In this document: piece after piece, positions 1 to 4,243 of the stretch
How positions within the stretch are numbered: the stretch's first letter is position 1
How the letters are laid out: each line of letters opens with the position of its first letter
Assembly: GCA_035637175.1 (NCBI GenBank)
Contig: DASPXS010000128.1
Location: forward strand, 1 to 7,675
Source of the DNA: AV2 sp035637175
GTDB taxonomy: Bacteria; Verrucomicrobiota; Verrucomicrobiia; Limisphaerales; AV2
Direction: 5' to 3'
DNA length: 7,675 nt
Position numbers and translations under genes: made by a program
The notes under the pieces: model-generated
What the model was told of the DNA's origin: nothing
Databases searched by the model: none
What the model saw: only the letters and a program-made list of their open reading frames with translations

Positions 1-268
1 CACCTCCAAAATTTTGACGTGAGTTGAGGCCATGAACCCAGGATACGTAACTTGTTCATTTACAAGCAAGGCATCGTACGGTTCATGGAGAGCCCTCACG
101 ACTTTTTCGTCGCGCATTGGGACCACGAACCCGATTGGACAATTTCATGTCGCATATGCGACACGAATCTGTCCGAGCGCTTTGTACGGTTCATGGGTAG
201 AAACCGAAATCCTTCTTTCGAGAACGGCGAAAAGTTTTGAAGAGAAATAACGCGTCGAACGTGGGCGT
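1..268. repeat. Non-coding cluster of inverted and direct repeats (CCATGAACC / GGTTCATGG family)
   Basis: I see no credible gene here. CCATGAACC at 30-38 has exact inverted copies GGTTCATGG at 80-88 and 188-196, and a one-mismatch copy, CCACGAACC, at 123-131. The two forward copies sit in a longer 13-nt direct repeat, GTACGGTTCATGG (76-88 and 184-196). The pair 30-38/80-88 shares its symmetry axis with CGTGAG 18-23 / CTCACG 95-100, so 18-100 could fold as one interrupted hairpin. The second half, 123-196, encloses the palindrome at 148-163. Small reading frames across this region mirror the repeats (YGSW appears twice in one) and look like repeat translation. It may be a small dispersed palindromic element lying beyond the 3' end of the minus-strand gene. 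The repeats are seen directly; the element interpretation is inferred. Confidence 0.6.
132..179. repeat. Long near-perfect palindrome centred at 155/156
   Basis: The core TGTCGCATATGCGACA (148-163) is a perfect 16-nt palindrome. After one mismatched pair (147/164) the symmetry continues as TTC/GAA (144-146, 165-167). After two mismatches it continues again as GGACA 137-141 / TGTCC 170-174. In all, 19 of 24 position pairs across 132-179 are Watson-Crick and one is G-T. There is no loop, so the DNA could act as a dyad-symmetric protein site or form a cruciform. It could equally be the middle of the surrounding repeat element. I do not recognise it as the site of a particular regulator. Confidence 0.7.
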
Positions 269-324
269 TTGGACCTTGGGGATTGGACCTTCTCTTGAAC
301 TTTGAGCTTTTGGCTTTGAGCTTT
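269..324. repeat. Degenerate heptanucleotide tandem repeat (TTGRRCT)
   Basis: The stretch reads as consecutive 7-nt units: TTGGACC, TTGGGGA, TTGGACC, a 5-nt partial unit TTCTC, then TTGAACT, TTGAGCT, TTTGGCT, TTGAGCT and a trailing TT. Read from the minus strand it is a run of AGCTCAA-like units starting about 20 nt beyond the stop of the siroheme decarboxylase-like gene, so it would lie in that transcript's 3' untranslated region. The periodicity is seen directly; any function is unknown. Confidence 0.75.
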
Positions 325-340
325 CGTCCAGGCGGACGGA
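323..340 (-). terminator. Small GC-rich hairpin just past the stop of the minus-strand gene
   Basis: CGTCC (325-329) pairs with GGACG (334-338) around a 4-nt loop, extended by one G-U and one A-U pair to 323-340. It lies 4 nt beyond the TAG stop on the minus strand. No U-run follows, only the AGCTCAA repeats. It may be a weak terminator or a 3'-end stabilising hairpin; the evidence is thin. Confidence 0.25.
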
Positions 341-344
341 TCTT

Positions 345-1475
345 CTAATCCCGCATCGCCTCGGGATCCAGTCCGACGCCGCGGCACCAGTCGCGATAAA
401 CGACCGGAGAAATTTCCGACGGCTTGATTTCGCTGCGACCGCCCCAAAAAACATTGGTGTAGCCGACCGCTATGCCGCAGTTTTTGAGGTGTTCGTCAAT
501 CGCGGCTTTGTGCGCCAGGACCAGTTGCTTGTCCGTGCCATGCGCGACGCCCATGATGTTCACGTTGCGAAATTCGGGTCCGCCTTCGCGCCAGTAAGCG
601 TGCGTCATGATGTTATGCCGGCCCACTTCCCGGCCCGCGTCGATTTCCCGGCCGAGGGGCACCGCCCAATGAAACAGCGCATTGAAACGCGTGACGCGCT
701 CGCCGCCGGCCAGCGGCTTGACGTGCTCCAGAAAAGTGGAAAAACGTCCGACGATTTTGCGCCGATTGAAATCCCCGGCGATTTCGCAAAAGGTTTCCTG
801 CGGCACACCGGCCTGTTTGGCGCGCGCCTCCCAGATGTCCGGCAGGATTTCCTCCGGTTCGAACTCGCGTTTCAACGCCGTGAGAACGCGCCATTCCAGT
901 TCGTTCAATCGGACCGTCGTCACGTCGGTCACCTCCGCCGGCACGTCGGCCCTGCTGCCCGGTTCCATGCCGCGGCGCCGCACGTGCCCGACGCCGAGCG
1001 CGAACAATTTTTTCGCCGGCAGCAAAATGAATTTCTCGGCGCCGGTGTGCTGCGCGAGGAACTCGCAGTGTTTCCGCAAAGAATAACCCTGCGGCACTTT
1101 GAGGGTGGTCCAGAGTTTATAGTTCGAGCCGGGCGTCGCGGCATCGGTCGAGCGGGTCACCACATGACCGGAAAAGGGATCCTGCTGAAACAGATAATCG
1201 AAGGCCGCATCGAGTATCGGCTGCGGGACCTGCCACGCCACCAGCGCGCCTTGCGCCAGGTTGGTCGCGAGCAGCGTCTGGCGCACCCGGCGGATGGTGC
1301 CGCCGCGGAGCATCGCCTGAATCCGTTCGATCACCACCGGCAGTTCGACGCCGGACTGGCGCGCAATCTCACCGAGCGGATCGCGTTGAAAGCCTTGAAT
1401 GCGGTCTTCTGATACCGCCAGGATGCGCGCGTTGATCGGATCGCCGACTTCGATTGGGACCGTGGACAGGTTCAT
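345..1475 (-). CDS. Two-domain siroheme decarboxylase-like protein (AhbA/AhbB or NirD/NirL type, Lrp/AsnC fold)
   Basis: The 376-residue protein is two tandem copies of the winged-helix plus ferredoxin-like unit shared by siroheme decarboxylases and Lrp/AsnC regulators. Domain 1 spans about residues 20-170: helix-turn-helix 30-58, GGTIRRVRQTL at 58-68, then YKLWTTL at 119-125. Domain 2 spans about 188-330: LNELEWRVLTAL at 190-201, NRRKIVGRF at 237-245, FHWAVPLG at 268-275, THAYWRE at 291-297 and NIMGVAHG at 306-313. The last two resemble the SHCYxR and YNLxAMxHG signatures of AhbB/NirL. Known members convert siroheme to 12,18-didecarboxysiroheme in alternative heme or heme d1 synthesis in the cytoplasm. 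In domain 1 the SHNYxR position reads VVTRST, so only domain 2 may keep a full active-site set. An in-frame TAA five codons upstream fixes ATG 1475 as the earliest start; no clear Shine-Dalgarno site is seen. No other heme gene lies in the window. An Lrp-type regulator is the alternative. Confidence 0.75.
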   Translation of the reverse strand: MNLSTVPIEVGDPINARILAVSEDRIQGFQRDPLGEIARQSGVELPVVIERIQAMLRGGTIRRVRQTLLATNLAQGALVAWQVPQPILDAAFDYLFQQDPFSGHVVTRSTDAATPGSNYKLWTTLKVPQGYSLRKHCEFLAQHTGAEKFILLPAKKLFALGVGHVRRRGMEPGSRADVPAEVTDVTTVRLNELEWRVLTALKREFEPEEILPDIWEARAKQAGVPQETFCEIAGDFNRRKIVGRFSTFLEHVKPLAGGERVTRFNALFHWAVPLGREIDAGREVGRHNIMTHAYWREGGPEFRNVNIMGVAHGTDKQLVLAHKAAIDEHLKNCGIAVGYTNVFWGGRSEIKPSEISPVVYRDWCRGVGLDPEAMRD

Positions 1476-1584
1476 TTCGCCAAAAGCTTAATCGAAGCGG
1501 GTCCGAGCGAAAGGCGATTTTTTCTATCCGGGAACCGGCAGGGCGCATCTGATCACTGCCACCGAAAAGTGCGAGGAAACGAAC

Positions 1585-1701
1585 CGCGGCTGTGTGCGGA
1601 GCGCCAGCCGCAGCGGCTCCGCGGGGGCGTGCGCGTTGGGATCATTTCACCGCCTCTGGGCATTCAGGCGCGCTGCGGCTGGTCCTTCGGACACAGCCGC
1701 G
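1585..1701. repeat. 117-bp palindromic element with 31-nt imperfect arms
   Basis: Positions 1585-1615 pair with 1671-1701 in one unbroken register: 27 Watson-Crick pairs, two G-U pairs (1599/1687, 1603/1683) and two mismatches (1596/1690, 1602/1684). Both arm ends are exact: CGCGGCTGTGT against ACACAGCCGCG, and CCAGCCGCAGCG against CGCTGCGGCTGG. The 55-nt centre (1616-1670) is mostly unpaired. There is no T-run at either side, so it is not a standard intrinsic terminator. It lies between two minus-strand genes, as expected of a dispersed REP-like or MITE-like intergenic repeat. The only reading frames through it are Arg/Gly-rich and look non-coding. Confidence 0.8.
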
Positions 1702-1740
1702 CTCCAGGGGCAGTGCCAAGCAACTCAGTCACTGGGGCGA

Positions 1741-1771
1741 CGGAAGAAGAAAGTAACTTTGCGTGTTACTT
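1741..1771 (-). terminator. Candidate terminator of the Ig-like protein gene
   Basis: On the minus strand, AAGTAAC and GTTACTT (1765-1771 and 1751-1757) form a 7-bp stem with a 7-nt loop, followed at once by the pyrimidine-rich tail TCTTCTTCCG. It lies 47 nt past the TGA stop at 1819. The stem is AT-rich and the tail interrupted, so it would be weak. TGCGTGTT 1760-1767 and AACACGCA 1793-1800 are exact inverted copies that could form a competing stem over the same bases. The remainder of 1476-1818 outside this hairpin and the 117-bp palindrome shows nothing I recognise. Confidence 0.4.
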
Positions 1772-1818
1772 GGAAGCTGCGGCGTGGCAGTCAACACGCA
1801 GGAAAGCTTTCAACCGGT

Positions 1819-3825
1819 TCATGGCGCGGTGAGGGCGCGATAGAATGAAGTGCCGCACCAGACGCCGCCCTGATCAATAAAGTACCAAATACCGTTCGGC
1901 ACCGTATTGGTTGTGAGGGAAGTCCAATAAGTAAAGTCGCTCGTCCGCTGGATGACGTAAGTGGCGTTGGTTTGTCCGATGAGGCGCATGCTGCAGCCGC
2001 CACCGCCTGAGGTGAAGGAATCCAGCCGCAACGGCGAATCCAGCAGCAGCGTTATCGCACCGGTGTAGGCCGTCCCGGCAAAATTGTTCGCCACCATCCA
2101 GTAGTATCCCTGGTTGGCGGATTGAAAATTCGTGATCGTCAGGCTCGAGTTCGTGGCGCCGTCGAGGGTCGTCTGGCCGAATTTCCACTGACACGCCGGC
2201 GCGGGATTTCCCGAAACCGCCACCGTCAAGGTCACGTCACTGCCCGGCGGCACGGTATGGGTCAAGGTCTGCTGCGTGATGACGGGGGCGACACCCAGAT
2301 AGTAGTCCAGTTCCGCTGTGCCGGTGGCCCCGCCCACTCCGTCCACGGCGATGTAATAAACGGTATCCCTGGTCACCTGAAACATCACCTTGCTGGTCAG
2401 GCCGTTTGCGCCGCTGTTGTTATCGCAAGTCACGGGAACCAGACTGGCAAAGTCCGTTCCCGGCCCGGTGTAAACGGCCATCACCGTGTCGAAGTCGCTT
2501 CCATCCGTATCAAGGATTAACAGGCCGTTGTCCGGCGGCTGATAGGCGTACCAGACCGAAGCCCCGCCGGCTTCGCCGCAATGGTTCGGTTCGCCCGGGT
2601 CTTTGGTCGCGCCAACCGTGCTGAAAACCTGCGTGCCGCGGTAACCGCGCACCGGCCCGCCGGACAGCTTGCGAATCGGCGACGGCCCGAGTGAAGCCTT
2701 TTGCGGCCGGGCAGGATTGCCGGCCGGAGCGTTTCTCACGCTGTCGGCCGTCTCGGAAAACTTGTCCAGCGCGGAAACATCCACTGTGCGACCATCTACG
2801 ACGTTGATTTGAATGTTGACGGGGTCGCTGAGTGTCTCTCCGCCCGTCAACAAATCTCTCACCCGCACCGTATAGTTGCCCACCTTCGACGCCTGCAAAT
2901 CGGTAATCGTTAAAATATTCTGCGTGGCGTTGGGAATGGGCTGGCAGTTCAAATACCACTGATAGCTGACCAGATCGAGGCCCTGGACACTGGCCGTCAG
3001 GGTCAGGTTGTCCCCAGGCAGTCCCACCGTCACCGTCGGCAGAATGTTCACCAGCGACAGCAGCCCCTCCAGCAAATTCACGTCCCAGCCAAGGACGATA
3101 TCGCCGGCGTCTCCCTCGAAACCGTCCACGACGATATGATAAACCGTGCCGCCCCTGGCGTTGAAACGGACCTTGCTGGTGTGAAAACCGTTGGCCGGAT
3201 CGTCGCAGTTGTTCACGTCGTCGTTCGAGGCGACGAGCGTGAGGCCGGAGACGCTGTCGCCGGTATAGACCGCCAACAAAGTATCGAAGCTGCTGCCGGC
3301 GGTTTCGAACGTCGCCACGCCGCCGAGCAATCCCGGCGACCAGGTAAGCCAGACCGAATGGGCCCCGTGTTTGCCGGCGTGGTTAGGTTCGCCCGCCTCC
3401 CGGGTGGCGCCCACGTTGCTGCCACTCCCGACTCCACTCAAACCGGTGATGGTGTTCGCGTCATTCATGGCATCCGTGAACGGCAAAGCGGTCAGACCGG
3501 CTGCCCGGATCCTGGCCACGTCGCTGTTGACCGCTCCGGCCGAATCGCTGACGGCGACACTGTAATCGCCCGCATTACGCGGCCGAAAATTAGTGATGGT
3601 CAATGTCGGCCCGGTTGCCCCGGGAACATTCACGCCGTTCACCCGCCATTGGTAAGACAAAGGCCCGTTGCCGGTCGCTTCGACGCTCAAATTCAACGTG
3701 GCCCCGGAGGAAACGTTCTGGCTCTGCGGCTGCCGGGTGATGACCACCTGGGCAACTGCTCCCATTGGGAACAGCGCCATCAGCAACAGGCAAAGACCAA
3801 GAATTTTAGGACGCGAGAAGTTCAC
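1819..3825 (-). CDS. Secreted multidomain protein with three Ig-like domains and two EPNH/AVYTG modules
   Basis: This 668-residue protein starts with a signal peptide (hydrophobic core about 9-20, likely cleavage after AVA at 23-25). Ig-like domain 1 is about 27-108 (YQW 58-60, GDYSV 86-90). Module 1 is about 130-250 (GEPNH 145-149, SVW 157-159, FDT 180-182, AVYTG 185-189, VVDG 232-235). Ig-like domain 2 is about 262-342 (YQW 288-290). A proline/glycine-rich linker runs 345-398. Module 2 is about 400-512 (GEPNH 411-415, SVW 423-425, FDT 445-447, AVYTG 450-454, AVDG 493-496). Ig-like domain 3 is about 514-596. A C-terminal domain, 600-668, carries YVIQRTSDFTYW (623-634). The modules resemble pre-peptidase C-terminal-like beta domains. 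No catalytic motif is visible, so an extracellular binding, adhesin or matrix role is inferred. The start is GTG; an in-frame TGA two codons upstream excludes earlier starts, and a start at internal ATGs would cut into the signal peptide. It diverges from the barrel gene at 4244. Confidence 0.85.
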   Translation of the reverse strand: MNFSRPKILGLCLLLMALFPMGAVAQVVITRQPQSQNVSSGATLNLSVEATGNGPLSYQWRVNGVNVPGATGPTLTITNFRPRNAGDYSVAVSDSAGAVNSDVARIRAAGLTALPFTDAMNDANTITGLSGVGSGSNVGATREAGEPNHAGKHGAHSVWLTWSPGLLGGVATFETAGSSFDTLLAVYTGDSVSGLTLVASNDDVNNCDDPANGFHTSKVRFNARGGTVYHIVVDGFEGDAGDIVLGWDVNLLEGLLSLVNILPTVTVGLPGDNLTLTASVQGLDLVSYQWYLNCQPIPNATQNILTITDLQASKVGNYTVRVRDLLTGGETLSDPVNIQINVVDGRTVDVSALDKFSETADSVRNAPAGNPARPQKASLGPSPIRKLSGGPVRGYRGTQVFSTVGATKDPGEPNHCGEAGGASVWYAYQPPDNGLLILDTDGSDFDTVMAVYTGPGTDFASLVPVTCDNNSGANGLTSKVMFQVTRDTVYYIAVDGVGGATGTAELDYYLGVAPVITQQTLTHTVPPGSDVTLTVAVSGNPAPACQWKFGQTTLDGATNSSLTITNFQSANQGYYWMVANNFAGTAYTGAITLLLDSPLRLDSFTSGGGGCSMRLIGQTNATYVIQRTSDFTYWTSLTTNTVPNGIWYFIDQGGVWCGTSFYRALTAP

Positions 3826-4243
3826 TCGTCACCCAAAACAAGAATCGGAGAAGCCCCAATTGTCTATGGGGTAAAGACCTGAGTTCCTATCGGATATTAA
3901 CCTAATACACTCTTTGTTTTCCAAACGGTATTGTTCGGAGGCGGTTTTTGTTCTTTGGGCTACATCGGGAGCCTTAATCAGTTTTACGAAACCCAGACAG
4001 CAATCGAGGTGCAGAGAGAAAGAAGTTACGCCATTTTGGCGTCAAGGACGGAGGCACCTTTTCCCGTTGCTCGCTGTGGAAAAGACGATCGAGGGTTTAT
4101 CCGGGACGGGCCTTCCAAAGCGTGAATCCCACCATCCCTTGCAGCCGCGAGTGCTCGAACAACAGGCCTCACACAATTGTTAAAGCATGAACTCACAAAC
4201 CTGATGACGCCGGCCCGGTCGCCTTGTTGAAACCAATCTCCCG
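3826..4243. other. Divergent intergenic region between the Ig-like protein and the FecR-TPR-barrel gene
   Basis: These 418 bases must carry control signals for both outward-facing genes. Three small inverted repeats are visible: CCCCA 3854-3858 / TGGGG 3867-3871 in the minus-strand gene's leader; ACGCCA 4028-4033 / TGGCGT 4037-4042 with a 3-nt loop; and CTTTTCC 4058-4064 / GGAAAAG 4078-4084. The last two lie 160-220 nt ahead of the plus-strand start and may belong to its leader. I looked for a cobalamin riboswitch, common before outer-membrane receptor genes, and did not find its consensus box. Small reading frames in the region (for example 3914-4183 plus) have no recognisable features. I see no convincing promoter for the plus-strand gene. 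Confidence 0.5.
3894..3924 (-). promoter_or_regulatory. Possible sigma70-like promoter for the Ig-like protein gene
   Basis: On the minus strand, TTGGAA (3919-3924, 4 of 6 to TTGACA) is followed after a 19-nt spacer by TAATAT (3894-3899, 4 of 6 to TATAAT), about 70 nt ahead of the GTG start at 3825. The spacer is longer than ideal and both boxes are imperfect, so this is only a weak candidate. Confidence 0.2.

Noticed and set aside
32..250. 72-codon plus-strand frame at the left end
   Set aside because: Its internal YGSW repetition comes from the 13-nt direct repeat; a second frame over the same bases is equally open, and neither shows domain or codon signals.
1..250. CRISPR array
   Set aside because: Repeat copies are few, short and in both orientations, with irregular spacing; there are no uniform spacers and no cas genes.
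489..1412. Long plus-strand open frame (307 codons) opposite the siroheme decarboxylase-like gene
   Set aside because: It is antisense to a gene with clear family motifs; its product is rich in Arg, His and Phe with no domain, as expected from the complement of a GC-rich coding frame.
1569..1832. 87-codon plus-strand frame across the 117-bp palindrome
   Set aside because: It reads through both arms of the inverted repeat and into the end of the convergent coding region; the product is Arg/Gly/Ala-rich and looks like repeat translation.
3136..3882. Plus-strand open frame (248 codons) opposite the Ig-like gene
   Set aside because: It is antisense to signal peptide, Ig-like and AVYTG modules; its composition is Arg/Gly/Val-rich and not protein-like.
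4080..4140. Possible cobalamin or other receptor-gene riboswitch upstream of the barrel gene
   Set aside because: GC-rich segments are present but the B12-box consensus and the expected peripheral stems could not be found.
3914..4183. 89-codon plus-strand frame in the divergent intergenic region
   Set aside because: It has no recognisable domain or ribosome-binding site and spans the small hairpins; it is probably leader sequence, though a small gene cannot be fully excluded.
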